A stretch of DNA of 64,000 nucleotides from positions 191,001 through 255,000 of the forward strand of contig NC_090591.1 in assembly GCF_017918235.1 (NCBI RefSeq). The letters are read 5' to 3'. The notes under the pieces are model-generated. The model worked only from the letters and a program-made list of their open reading frames with translations. It made no database searches and had not been told where the DNA came from. Shown one piece after another: positions 37,739 to 47,899 of the stretch (within the stretch, counting starts at the first letter, position 1; every line of letters starts with the position of its first letter). The stretch is from Porcisia hertigi (lineage: Eukaryota; Euglenozoa; Kinetoplastea; Trypanosomatida; Trypanosomatidae). The translations under genes were made by a program, and so were the position numbers.

Positions 37739-39484
37739 ATGCCAGAGGTCTCGGATGTGTGGCTGCTGGGGGTGGTGCTGACCGGTGAGAGCACCTTCTG
37801 GCTGTGCGAGCCAACACACCTCAAACCGTTGACAGATGACTGGAAGGCTATCAACTGCCGATGGCTTTACCCTGTAGTGGAGAACTTGAGCGAGCTCGTC
37901 GATGTGAGCGGCTTCGAAAGCACAGACGTCGTGTACGAAGTGGACTGGGTAGGGATTTCGAGAGTACTGCGGCCTGCCACCCTGGCCTGGAATGTGCGAG
38001 GAAAGCGACAGAAAGTCGGCAGCACCACGTATGTCTTTGTTCCCGCTGAGGAGATCAAACAACTCGACGAGGCATTCAAGCGGTTTGTGAAGTTGGAGGC
38101 GACCATGAAGCCGCCGCCGCCGCGACGCACGATCGCGGCCTCGCTTTCTGTTCCTGAGGCGTCGGCGACTGCGGACACGACGACGACGATGCCCACTCTG
38201 GACACCTCACCATCAGTGTCAGTCAAGCAGGAGGAGGGGTTTCAAGTCACTCCGGCTTCACTCCTACATGCGCCGTCCTCGGCACTTTCTACGGGTGAGG
38301 TCACTCGAGGGATCATTGAACAGGCGGTGGGTGTGACGAGCGCGTCGCACCAGACCGACGGCGAATATGAGATGAGCATCTCTTCATCTGCTGCGAATTA
38401 CCGATCCCCGCCACACCGCAGCTTTACCAGTTTGTCTTCGATTCCTTCCCACAAGCGACAGGCGCCGCACCGGGGAACTACCATCTACCAGGCTCCAACT
38501 AACAAGAAGCCTACCGGCGACCATTGCAGCAGCGAAGCCTTTGAATGGCCGGAGATGTATGTTGTGCATCGCGGCAGTGTCGACTACCTTTGTCCCAAGG
38601 CATCAGGCAACACTTTTGGCTTCCGGCTGGACCGTGTGATGCACGATGGGTTTCCGGTATTTCTTCTCTTTTGCAGCTCTCACAATAACAGTGAGGCCAT
38701 CGACCCCAGCGCTCGTGGCGTGTCCGTGTTTGAAAAGGCGAAACTAAGCGGTGAGGGTGGAGAAGTGGCGGTGCGCAAGTCAGTGCTTGTGGTGACGCGT
38801 CTCAGCTCCAAGAAGCACCAGCCTCACTACCGCACAGACGCCCGTCGCACTACTGCAGGAAACCGGCGCCGTCGCCGACGCAGTGAGGATGACAGCTCCT
38901 GTGATGACGACGACGACAGTGATGACGACGACGACTCAAATTCTGACGAGGTTCATGAGGAGACGGACGGGGAGGAGCGCCGAGTGGGAACACAGGGATC
39001 GCGCCGGTGCGCTGCAGATGATGCAGCTACTCCGGCAACACACACAGTTGCTACCGCTGCTGCTACGGCTGCCAAGAAGCCAAAGACGGAGGCGACGGAG
39101 TCCGTCAGTGGAAGCGTGGTGACAGCATCAGCGGCTCAGAGGAAAGGGAGGAGGAAGGCCGAAGCTGCGGCTAAGGACCCCCTGCAAGGGGTGAGTGTGA
39201 ACTTCTGGACTGACCTCCAGCAAGCGGTCCCGACACCTGGGCAGCTTGCAAAAGAGTTCCCATTCAACTCGGAGGACTCTGTTACACCGCAGACGGCTGT
39301 GTTCAGTGACGGCATCTGCGTCACCTACACGGCATCCACCGCTGCGAAGTACGCGCCGCCGGATAAGAAGCGAAAAACAGTCAAGCACGGCGGTACGGCC
39401 GCCCTCTTAGAGGACGCTGATCTTAGCATGCTCAATGAGCACATCCTAAACGCCTTTGCGCAAGTGAAGAAAGATGGCGGGTAA
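37739..39484 (+). CDS. Hypothetical protein, probably nuclear
   Basis: A 581-residue protein. A compact, Trp-rich N-terminal domain (about 1-120, with VWLLGVVLTGESTFWLCEP and VYEVDWVGISRVLRP) is followed by a long polar linker rich in Thr/Ser/Pro. A second folded stretch spans about 265-360 (WPEMYVVHRGSVDYLCPK ... FPVFLLFCSSHNN). A basic patch (RRRRRRSEDD) precedes an acidic run of Asp residues (about 383-405). A nuclear-localisation-like cluster PDKKRKTVK lies near 545. These features suggest a chromatin or nuclear scaffold protein, but I recognise no domain and assign no function. The ATG at 37739 directly follows a pyrimidine tract. Confidence 0.75.
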   Translation: MPEVSDVWLLGVVLTGESTFWLCEPTHLKPLTDDWKAINCRWLYPVVENLSELVDVSGFESTDVVYEVDWVGISRVLRPATLAWNVRGKRQKVGSTTYVFVPAEEIKQLDEAFKRFVKLEATMKPPPPRRTIAASLSVPEASATADTTTTMPTLDTSPSVSVKQEEGFQVTPASLLHAPSSALSTGEVTRGIIEQAVGVTSASHQTDGEYEMSISSSAANYRSPPHRSFTSLSSIPSHKRQAPHRGTTIYQAPTNKKPTGDHCSSEAFEWPEMYVVHRGSVDYLCPKASGNTFGFRLDRVMHDGFPVFLLFCSSHNNSEAIDPSARGVSVFEKAKLSGEGGEVAVRKSVLVVTRLSSKKHQPHYRTDARRTTAGNRRRRRRSEDDSSCDDDDDSDDDDDSNSDEVHEETDGEERRVGTQGSRRCAADDAATPATHTVATAAATAAKKPKTEATESVSGSVVTASAAQRKGRRKAEAAAKDPLQGVSVNFWTDLQQAVPTPGQLAKEFPFNSEDSVTPQTAVFSDGICVTYTASTAAKYAPPDKKRKTVKHGGTAALLEDADLSMLNEHILNAFAQVKKDGG

Positions 39485-40105
39485 GCGGCGGTGTTCGTTT
39501 TTGTTGGTGTGGGTGGGGGAGGTGGTGGTGGCGCTCATGGTGCGTGTCTATCGTTGAGAAGGAAAAGGAGATGCGTTGTCGTATAACTCCGCCTCGTTCA
39601 AGAGACGTCCCGGAGAAAAAAAAGATTAGTGGCCCATTTCTCGCTATCGACGTGATGAGCCTGGGCGATCCACCCGGGTTCGCTCCCCTTGTATGAAAGT
39701 CATATGGCACAGGGCGCATGGAGGTGCACTGCGATTGCGAACACCGATGGGCAGGGTGTATTCCCATCCCCCCTCTCTCTTTACACACACACACACTGGC
39801 GTACACGCAAAAGACCAACGATCGACGTTTTCTTTCACCGCTCAAATCCTCTCTCCCGATTACTACGTTTTATGCAATGTCCAACATGCCTGCAATTACA
39901 AAAATCGTAGAGTTCGACCCTGTGTCTCCCGTTCTTCATGACGGAGCGGGAAAAGAGCGTACACCGCGACTCGTCTTCCCCATCCTGACGCCACGCACGG
40001 GAGCAAACCCACATCGACTTGTAGTTCTTCTTCTGCCTGTCTCTGAATCGACTTACTGCACTGACGAGGGAGTGGCAGGTCCTTGCCGCCCCGCGTCGTT
40101 GTCGG
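39485..40105. other. Spacer upstream of the J-protein gene
   Basis: This contains GGTGGTGG-type simple sequence (39508-39534) and a short (CA)n patch near 39783-39796. Short open frames are present but not convincing as genes. Confidence 0.5.
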
Positions 40106-41056
40106 ATGCATCAGCTTCGCAGGCTGGCCCCAGTGAACGCGTGGGCGGCAGTGCGCTTCGTTTTTCAAAGTAAGGAGTTTCTGGCGGCATCCAAGGAGTT
40201 GCCCACGACCCCAGAGGGGCGCAACCCTTATGATGTTCTCGAGATCACTGTGACCCGGACTACCACACTCGACGAGGTGTCGAAACAGTTCCGCAGTCTC
40301 GTCGTCAAGTACCACCCCGACAAACCAGGCGGCTCCACTGAAAAGATGGCCGAGGTGAACTTGGCGTACAAGATTGTCAAGGAGAACCACGAGGCGATGC
40401 TGCGTCGGATGAAGGAGGTGGAGTCAACCATCGCGGCGAACGAGGCGTATCGGCAGCACAAGCACGCGCGCGTCAGCCGCGACGAGGATCTTGGGCGCTC
40501 GGGTGGCCTCAATCGCCGCAACGCGCGCGCCGCACGAGAGGCTGCCGAGGCCACCAGCTCGCGCCGTACTCGCTCTCTAAAAGAGATTGAGGCTCAGTGG
40601 ACCAAATACCGAGAAGACACAGAGGCGGCTGTCAAGAGCATGTGCAATCGATATGAGCTCGCCATACAACAGGGAAAGTTTTTCCGCAAGTCGGCGACAC
40701 TAAACGAGATCACGGTGCGTGAAAGGTGGCTGCGCAAGTCGTTTGTGAAGGGTGTATGGGAGGATGTACATGAGCTGCGTGGGGAGCTGCTACGTCGCGG
40801 TGCCCGCAGCGCACAACAATCTGAACTGGCCGAGGAAATGGTCAGTTTCGCTTCCACAGTGCAACGCAAGCTGAATGGGAACTTTCAGAGGCTGACACAG
40901 GAGAGTGTGCAGCTGCAGTCTCGCATGTTTGTCGAGCGCGCCTTCTTTATTCTGTGCTCACTAATCCTGCTAGTGAAGGTATGGAGGTGGTTTGTCGGCT
41001 TTACCTTCAACAACACACTTACCGTAAAGCTCAAACGTGCTTTTCTCTCACAGTGA
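40106..41056 (+). CDS. J-domain (DnaJ-like) protein with C-terminal membrane anchor
   Basis: A 316-residue Hsp40. The N-terminus (MHQLRRLAPVNAWAAVRFVF) could be a mitochondrial presequence. The J domain spans about 38-100, with NPYDVLEI, VVKYHPDKPGG (HPD intact, required to stimulate Hsp70 ATPase) and AYKIV. A long Arg/Glu/Ala-rich helical region follows (about 100-270), and one hydrophobic helix lies near residues 275-298 (AFFILCSLILLVKVWRWFV). There is no Gly/Phe region or zinc finger, so it is a type III J-protein. Location may be mitochondrial or ER membrane; which one is undecided. Confidence 0.87.
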   Translation: MHQLRRLAPVNAWAAVRFVFQSKEFLAASKELPTTPEGRNPYDVLEITVTRTTTLDEVSKQFRSLVVKYHPDKPGGSTEKMAEVNLAYKIVKENHEAMLRRMKEVESTIAANEAYRQHKHARVSRDEDLGRSGGLNRRNARAAREAAEATSSRRTRSLKEIEAQWTKYREDTEAAVKSMCNRYELAIQQGKFFRKSATLNEITVRERWLRKSFVKGVWEDVHELRGELLRRGARSAQQSELAEEMVSFASTVQRKLNGNFQRLTQESVQLQSRMFVERAFFILCSLILLVKVWRWFVGFTFNNTLTVKLKRAFLSQ

Positions 41057-41913
41057 CGGTGTTCCTTTGCACGTCTCTATGGAGTATTGAGTGACAGTCT
41101 TCAGTGTTGTTTTGTTGCGCGTGGAAGGAAAGGGAGAGAGCGGCTGTCAAGGTATAGGTGCTGAATACGCTCCTGAACCGACTGGTTCGCTGTCCCCTCC
41201 CCCCCCCCCCCCTCGCACCCCCTTCCTCCTCCCCCCGCTCATGGCTCTGTCTAGTGGTATCGACTCCTTGCTTGGGCTAAAATGGGTGTGCGGGTCAAGG
41301 GTGTGTGTGTGTGTGTCGTCCCCCTCCCCTCCATAACGCCCCCCTTTTCCGACAGGCACACATCATGACTAAACTTCTAAATGCCCCCTTTGGCTCTGGT
41401 GCCTGCGCACTCGTTGCAATGATGTGCATGTGTGTGTGTTTCACGATGAACACACTTTGAGTGTTGAAGCTCATGGTATGTTGTAGGGGTTGTCAGCGCC
41501 GAGGGGTGGTGTGGCAAGTGAGGCATCGAGTGAAAATTCTCCCACTTTTTTTTTTTTGCTGGGTTTACGTGGACATCCCGCAGACTATTTTGGTAGTCTC
41601 TTGCTCATCGCTGTTTCCCTTTTTTGTTCTCGTTGCTCTCCCTAGTTGGAGCAAAGACTCTCGTCCTTTGTGATGCGCACCGTTTCAATTGAGCTGGTAC
41701 AGCTGTGGGTCAGCGCCGTGCCTCGCGCGTTTTCCCTGGGCAACCTCGCGTGCACTCACTCCTACACTTGGATCACTCCCACTACTCCTCTCTTTCTCAT
41801 ATCGCTGCTTCTCACGTTTACACTTCTCGCTCGACCTTCACAGGTTCATTACTCAAATTTTTTTTTTGATCTGACTGTCCTCTTTCATTTTGTACACAGC
41901 ATGCTCAGGGCCT
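41057..41913. other. Spacer with strong acceptor before the 813-residue gene
   Basis: Poly-C at 41201-41211, a GT patch at 41300-41316, poly-T at 41548-41558 and a pyrimidine tract at 41848-41890. The tract ends in CACAG at 41899. No gene seen. Confidence 0.55.
41898..41899 (+). promoter_or_regulatory. Probable spliced-leader acceptor, followed by an out-of-frame ATG
   Basis: A T-rich tract (41858-41890) is followed by TACACAG ending at 41899. The first ATG after it (41901) is out of frame with the main ORF and opens a 28-codon frame that ends at 41987, overlapping the main start at 41914. If this acceptor is used, the mRNA has an overlapping uORF. Confidence 0.45.
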
Positions 41914-44355
41914 ATGCCGCCTCGACTGCTGACGTACCAGGCAAAGCCGTACGTTCCCGTTACCTCCGCTGCGATCGATCCATTTGAGGAGGGGGAGGGC
42001 TCTCTTGTTGATGATGATCGTCTCGACAGCTGGTTGCGCTACGTGGAGGCTGAACTGCAACGCTATCGCAGTCCCTTTGTCGCCGCAGAGGCGCTTCTGA
42101 CTGAGATGCGGCGTTGCAGCCAGGGACTGTATCATCCGGAGCGCCTCTACATTTCCACTGCTCTGCAGGTACTGCAGGCGTGCGTGCCGCACCTCTCTAA
42201 GGAAACAGCGCAGGTGCTACAGGCCGCTGTACACGAGCTCCTCCCGTGTTTAGTGTACACACGCCGCACACCGCTGACGAATTCGCTCTCGGCTCCGTTG
42301 TCTTCAAGGGGCATCGAAAAAGTGACGCGACAGACCTACGCCGGTGCCTTTCGACTTCTGTCAACGCGGTGGGAGCAGTGCCAGGGGAGGCTTCAGCGAC
42401 TCGAGCGGCACGCACGTATTGAGGAAAGATTAGTTGACCGTCTTGTTCACGGACTGGACGGTTTGTGGGTGACGGTATGTTTCTACTCATGGCGAACGTT
42501 TTGCAGACGGCTTCGGGTGCGCAAGGCGCAGCTCCAACGACGACTACGGCAGGCCGCAGCCAGCGAGGTGGCGCCGTCCTTCCTGCGTGTATGGCGGCAG
42601 TACGCTCGCAAGATCGCCTTGAAGGCCAAGATCTCTATGAACGACATCATTCATAAACAGGTTGAGGAGCTCTACCCCCTCGAGCAGGAGGCAAAAAACT
42701 GCTACGATCACTTGTTCGAAGAGATCAAAGAGAAGAATCGGCTGGTGAGAGAGAGTCTGCAGCGCCTGGAGGAGACACAAAATCGCTCCAAGGTGCTCGA
42801 GGACCTCATTGCCGAAACAGACGCCTCGCTGACGGACCACTGGAGGACTTGGAAGAAGTGCACACAGCTGATGTTTGACGACGTCGGCGTGCTGCCAGAT
42901 AGGGTGGGGGAAAGGCGTCACCACGAGTACGTCATGAACATCACCGATACAGCGCTAGACTTGTCGAAGAGGGCCCGTGGGCGAACTGACCGGATTGGGA
43001 TGAGGCACATCGCAGAGCTTCTCCTATTTCAAGGTGAATTCGACCCCGATGACGAGGCGAAAGCTGGTGGCAGGGCGGGCGGCGCGGCGAGTCTGGTGTC
43101 ACGCATTGGCTCCTCTTTCGCTGCCTCTAGGCCTGTATCCCACTTCGCCGCTGGGTCGGCCGTCCCTGTGACCTCGGAATCGCCATCTGGTCTGGATATG
43201 GCAGCAGCGTCAGTGAAAAAGACTGTCCGTCCGATGCCGTTGAGGGGCCCTGTAGTGAACCAAACTTTCCTTGCAGCGAGTCTGGCCTCCGAGGTGAGTA
43301 GAGTGTACTGGTCTGTGGCAGCCGTTGCTCGCCCGGTGGTGATGCCGCTTCATCTTATGGACGTGCTTCACCACAACGAGGCATACTTGAACATAACGCT
43401 CACCTTTCTGTCCACCGTGTACAGCGGTGGTCATTGCTCTGTGTTTGTACCTGTGATTGAAGCTGAAGAAGGGGCAACGTCATCGTGTTTGCCGCTTCTA
43501 TCAAATAAGGCCTTTGGCGAGGTTTCGCCGGCATCGGCGCCGAAAGTCATGAATGACGGCAAATCGGCTGCTCCAGAGGAGGTCGAATGGGGTTCAATAA
43601 TGATGCAGGATGTGATGAGCGGCATGGCGAAAGTCCAGGATTGCGCTGACAGTAATGAGGGCTACTTGCTAGCTGTGCGCGGGGGTATGACGATGAAGGA
43701 AATGGATTCGGTTCATGGGTACCTCGAGGAGTTGTACACTCGCTGGTCCGCCGCCGGCTTACCCCTCTCACAACAAAAGCTCGAGGCCGCCTGGTCGCTT
43801 ATTGTAAAGCCAGAAAAGTTGCCCATCATCAATGCACTCTATCCCACGAATGGGGTTACCTGCTTCAGTGAGCTGATTCACTATGTGACTCGCGTGGCGG
43901 AATTCAGCGGCTGTTCCTTGCAGGGACTTGCAGAGCGACTGGATGTGACATACCAAAACGACCTTGTAGACGACCTGCGTGTTATCCGGAACAGCGAGGG
44001 GGCATTGGGGCTCTTCCGTGAATACGCGGCGCATTTCGCCACACTCTTGGAGTGGCTTAAAGACGACACGGATTCATCTCAGTACAACTACGATCATCTC
44101 TCGGTGCTTCTCAAACATCAGTTCGGCTTGTCCCAAGAAGATTCAGCGGAGGTGTCGCGTTACGCGCGGATTGAGAGCGGTCAAGTAGTGAACAGCGACG
44201 ACATTGAGTGGCTTCTGTTGTTTGCTGCTCCGTATGTGGACCCCTCACCTTTTACTCCCCTACTGGAGAAGATCGCGTCTATGCTCGAAGACTGCACCCC
44301 CTTCTTTCGACAGCTCTCTATGCAGGCGACTAAGCCTAGACAAGGGGCCCGCTGA
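41914..44355 (+). CDS. Large hypothetical protein with coiled coil and Sfi1-like Trp/Arg segment
   Basis: An 813-residue protein, soluble by eye. The N-terminal third is helical with a long Leu-rich section (LQVLQACVPHLSKETAQVLQ). Residues about 185-235 hold two segments of the type W-x-x-FCRRLRVRKAQLQRRLRQ and FLRVWRQYARKIALK, resembling centrin-binding Sfi1/IQ repeats. A coiled coil follows at about 245-300. The C-terminal half contains two helical units (around LMDVLHHNEAYLNITLTFL and SLIVKPEKLPIINALYP) that faintly recall calponin-homology domains. Such architecture is common in flagellar or basal-body proteins, but this is inference. The ORF also extends upstream through TTG; 41914 is the first in-frame ATG. 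Confidence 0.8.
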   Translation: MPPRLLTYQAKPYVPVTSAAIDPFEEGEGSLVDDDRLDSWLRYVEAELQRYRSPFVAAEALLTEMRRCSQGLYHPERLYISTALQVLQACVPHLSKETAQVLQAAVHELLPCLVYTRRTPLTNSLSAPLSSRGIEKVTRQTYAGAFRLLSTRWEQCQGRLQRLERHARIEERLVDRLVHGLDGLWVTVCFYSWRTFCRRLRVRKAQLQRRLRQAAASEVAPSFLRVWRQYARKIALKAKISMNDIIHKQVEELYPLEQEAKNCYDHLFEEIKEKNRLVRESLQRLEETQNRSKVLEDLIAETDASLTDHWRTWKKCTQLMFDDVGVLPDRVGERRHHEYVMNITDTALDLSKRARGRTDRIGMRHIAELLLFQGEFDPDDEAKAGGRAGGAASLVSRIGSSFAASRPVSHFAAGSAVPVTSESPSGLDMAAASVKKTVRPMPLRGPVVNQTFLAASLASEVSRVYWSVAAVARPVVMPLHLMDVLHHNEAYLNITLTFLSTVYSGGHCSVFVPVIEAEEGATSSCLPLLSNKAFGEVSPASAPKVMNDGKSAAPEEVEWGSIMMQDVMSGMAKVQDCADSNEGYLLAVRGGMTMKEMDSVHGYLEELYTRWSAAGLPLSQQKLEAAWSLIVKPEKLPIINALYPTNGVTCFSELIHYVTRVAEFSGCSLQGLAERLDVTYQNDLVDDLRVIRNSEGALGLFREYAAHFATLLEWLKDDTDSSQYNYDHLSVLLKHQFGLSQEDSAEVSRYARIESGQVVNSDDIEWLLLFAAPYVDPSPFTPLLEKIASMLEDCTPFFRQLSMQATKPRQGAR

Positions 44356-45636
44356 GCCGTCGGCTACGCCATCGAGGTCATGCGAGGGGAGGGGGTTCGT
44401 GGATTTCAAGGCAAGCGCGCGCGCCATGTTTCCGTCATACAACGGAGGTCTTTTGTCTGTACGAACACTCCCCCTTTCGTTGCAGTCATGTATATTATGG
44501 ATTTTTGGATTTCTCATTGTGTAAGCGCGCACGCACGCACACACACACACACATGCACACGTATATACATATTTATTTATGTCTACATGTGCATTTGTAT
44601 ACATCTTTGTGTACCGGATATAGAGGCGTTGGCAGAGAACAGATTCCCCCCCCCTCAACTCCGTGATCTCATGTGAGGCGCTCAGCGTCCTCCGAAGGCG
44701 TCGTTTCTCTGGGCATCCACAAGAGACCAGTTGGGGTAGGTTGGTGAGGCGAAGGGTGGGGGGAGGGTGCGACGTGTCCGTTTCTGTTTGTGTGTGCCTG
44801 GATAGGTTGCACATACTTCTTTCGTCTTTTGTATGGCATCGCCGGCCGCTTTTTTTTTTTGATCCGTCGCTTCCCGCTCGAACTCCCTGGTCATCATCAT
44901 TCCCGCGCGTCTGGCGAGCTCGTCCGCGCCTTTCGTTCACAACTTTACTGATGGTTGTCAAACAAGCAACTCGTGAGGTAATGTGAACGAGGCTGCGCCG
45001 CGGGGTGGGGGGTGGGCGGGGGGCAGACAAACGAGACCACAACGCTTCCCCAGAATGAGTTTTTGGTGGCTTTGACTAAGCTATCAGCGGTTCGCGGTAC
45101 TCTGTCCCCCATTTACCGCTCTTTGTCTTCCCTAGGTGCCAGTTTTGCGTGATGCAGAGTGGTACAGGGGATAGGCAAAGCTGATGGGCACTGTGGACGC
45201 AGCGTGGCCCCTCATGAGCTCATGAGTGTGTGCGTGTGTGTTTGCCGCTGCAGCTCTCTGCCATACTGTGTTGGTCTCTCGCTTTTATTTTTCTGTCCCG
45301 CATTGCTTGCGATTCACCCTCGTTCCTGTGCTTTACACCACGCGTCCCTTCCCCTCACAGACACGCGCGCGCTATCAACACGCATTGGCAGCGCGACTCG
45401 GCCGAGACGCTCAGATAGAGCGAGCGCGCAGCTTCATTACAGATCGGGTATACTTGAGACTGCTGTGCTTCCCTGAGGTGTTTTTGATGGTGCCTTAGGC
45501 TGCTGGAGTTACGTTGCTCTTCTTCACGCACGCGTTCCGTAACAGTGCATTCACCGGTGGAGCGCACGGCGCAGCATATCACAACAACAAGCGAAAATCG
45601 GCAACGGCGAAGAGAGAGAGAGGAGGCCCCCTCGAC
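44356..45636. other. Spacer upstream of the SEH1-like gene
   Basis: It has alternating CA/TA tracts (44527-44580), poly-C near 44646, poly-T at 44852-44861 and a pyrimidine tract (45320-45358) ending in CACAG at 45360. The frame upstream of 45637 in phase with the WD40 gene lacks an ATG. No other gene seen. Confidence 0.55.
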
Positions 45637-46749
45637 ATGGCAGGTCTCATCACCCAACACAAAACGTACGTTCACAATGTGGCGCTTGACCCATCCGGCT
45701 CCCTCCTGGCATCGTGCTCGAGTGATAAGACAGTGGAGGTGTTCCACCGTCGCACGGTGGCTGGGGGTGGTGCTGTCTGGGAGCCTGGATGCGCGATGCA
45801 CGACCATGCCGGTCCGGTGCTGCGCCTAGCGTGGTGCCAGCACCGCGAGCACGGTCCTCTTCTCGCTACCGCCGGAGCGGATCGATGGATTTACATATAT
45901 CGTATCATTGTTTCCTCTCACGAGGGTCGCACACACCTCCACACGGTGCGCTGGTCTCCTGTGCGGGGGTACGAGAAGGACGTCATCACGGACGTGGCGT
46001 TTGTCCCACCACAGCAATACCACGCTCTTCTACTTTCAACGGCCTCGTTAGATGGCTGCGTTCGCCTCTACGAGGTGCACCAGCCACAGCAGTTCCCATG
46101 CGTGTGTCGAATATCCCCAGAGGCCGACGCCGCGGCGAAAAGGGCCAATGACAGCACCGCCTCCGCGCTCGGAGTCTCTGCTGGTGCCACGTCGAATTCC
46201 GCCGACCCCACAGTCGCGGAGTGCCGGCAAGGTGTATCGGCATCGCCGTCAGCATCCTCAGTGCCAGTGTTGCGCTCCGGTGGGGTTACCGCTATCGGCT
46301 GGTTCCCGGGCTCCGCAGAGAGCACGATGACCCTCGCGGTCGGCACCGTGTCGGGGTGCTTCTTTCTCTACCGTTACATCAAAGTCTCGAACTCCTTCAT
46401 GCCCATATCGCTGCCGCAGGTGGAGGCTGGCGTGCTGCGCTGCCGTGCACCGGTGTGCAACGTGACTTGGGCACCGTGCGTTGGACGCCGCTTTCAGCTC
46501 CTCGCGATTTGCTCTCGGTGCGAAGTGTTCCTTCTTCGTCTCAACTGTGTGTCACCTTCCATCGATGAGAAGCGAAGCTTCGAGTTATTTCAGGTCCCAG
46601 TTGGAGCTGTCAGCGCATCCTGGAGCCGCTCCAGCACGCTCCTGTACCTCGCTACAGATGATTGTCACACAGAGGTTATTGTGCTACAAATGGCAAACCC
46701 GCTCGACCACCAGTCGTGGAGGGTGGTCTCTCACAACGCGGCCGAGTAA
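45637..46749 (+). CDS. SEH1: SEH1/SEC13-like WD40 protein
   Basis: A 370-residue beta-propeller. WD40-like repeats are visible: MAGLITQHKTYVHNVALDPSG with LLASCSSDKTVEVF, then HAGPVLRLAWCQ with LLATAGADRWIYIYRI, then DVITDVAFVPP with LLSTASLDGCVRLYEV, then VTAIGWFPGS and VCNVTWAPCVGR. HxxYVHNVALDPSG and SSDKTVEVF match SEH1, a subunit of the nuclear pore outer ring and of the GATOR2 complex. SEC13, its closest paralogue, is the main alternative. A Ser/Ala-rich insert lies between repeats 3 and 4 (about 165-215). 45637 is the first ATG in frame. Confidence 0.78.
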   Translation: MAGLITQHKTYVHNVALDPSGSLLASCSSDKTVEVFHRRTVAGGGAVWEPGCAMHDHAGPVLRLAWCQHREHGPLLATAGADRWIYIYRIIVSSHEGRTHLHTVRWSPVRGYEKDVITDVAFVPPQQYHALLLSTASLDGCVRLYEVHQPQQFPCVCRISPEADAAAKRANDSTASALGVSAGATSNSADPTVAECRQGVSASPSASSVPVLRSGGVTAIGWFPGSAESTMTLAVGTVSGCFFLYRYIKVSNSFMPISLPQVEAGVLRCRAPVCNVTWAPCVGRRFQLLAICSRCEVFLLRLNCVSPSIDEKRSFELFQVPVGAVSASWSRSSTLLYLATDDCHTEVIVLQMANPLDHQSWRVVSHNAAE

Positions 46750-47739
46750 CTCTTCCCGTTTACACAACAATGCGCGCGTTGACAGCGTTCCATCCACTGT
46801 TTCATCCAGCCTCGGCGATCGCAGTCGGCCCCCTGTGTACCCCCTACGCACTGCGCACTATTGTTGAGGTGTGCATTGTTTCGGGGTGTCCCCGCAAGTT
46901 TCAGGGTTACTGTGGCCCAACCAGAGAGCACTCACGTAGACACGTTCCGCTGTGAGGACACAGAAGCGCGCCGCCAGGTCTTGTTCGTCATTTGTCAAGA
47001 ATTCGATGGGGAAAAAAAAGAAGCAAACACAAGTTGGGCTTGCGCGCAAACAGAGGACTGCCCCTTTCGGTGAGGCTAGACATCCTTGCCGACTGAGTCT
47101 GTCAAAGGGTTGAGTGGTTGGCAGCACACGATCACCTCGAATTCCCATTTCTGCCCTGCATCCGCAGCGACAGCGTTTGTTGTCATGCATGGATGGCGTG
47201 TCTGTGAGACTTGTTTTTGACACGCGCGCCTGACAATACACTCTTTCCCTCCCTCATGCAACCCGCCTAATTCTATTCCACCGCCACACCCCCTTCCTCC
47301 CCCTCCTCCTCTCCCCCTCCTTTTCATCTAATAGAGGGATACACAGGGAGTTGAGACGCCCCCTACACTCGCCACATACTCACACACGCGGGTCAGTCGA
47401 GGTAGGAAGGGCCGTTCTCTCACTGCTAAGGCTTTTTGTTTCACCGCTGCGTCCGTGTCTCGTCGTTGCCACTCTGTGAAGAGCTGAGTCGTCTGTCTGC
47501 GTTCCACCGCCACCCAGGGAGGTATTAGAGCGACGAAGTCCTCCCATTTGACAGGGAAAGCGTTCCCACAGCCACTGGGCTTTTCACACCGTGTCACGTA
47601 CGTGCGTGTGCGCCGCAAACCACCGCCCGTGCCGGGGGGGGGGGAGGTGTACGTGTATTCACGTACGCACAAAAACGAGACGGTAAAGGTCCACACTCGA
47701 TAGCCGCACTGCCACGGACTTCTATTGACTCCCACGACA

Positions 47740-47774
<35 letters not shown>

Positions 47775-47899
47775 CTCCTCATACCCCACCCCCATTTACT
47801 GTGCCTGCTTTTTTTTTTTCTGAACTTCACCTCTGTGGCAGCGGGATAAAAAGAAGCAAACATAAAGCAGATCATAGAGCAGAAAAAAAAGAGAGAGAG
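46750..47899. other. Spacer
   Basis: Contains a poly-G run (47635-47643), a 31-nt (CA)n tract (47742-47772), and poly-T at 47809-47819 suited to trans-splicing of the next gene. No gene seen. Confidence 0.55.
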
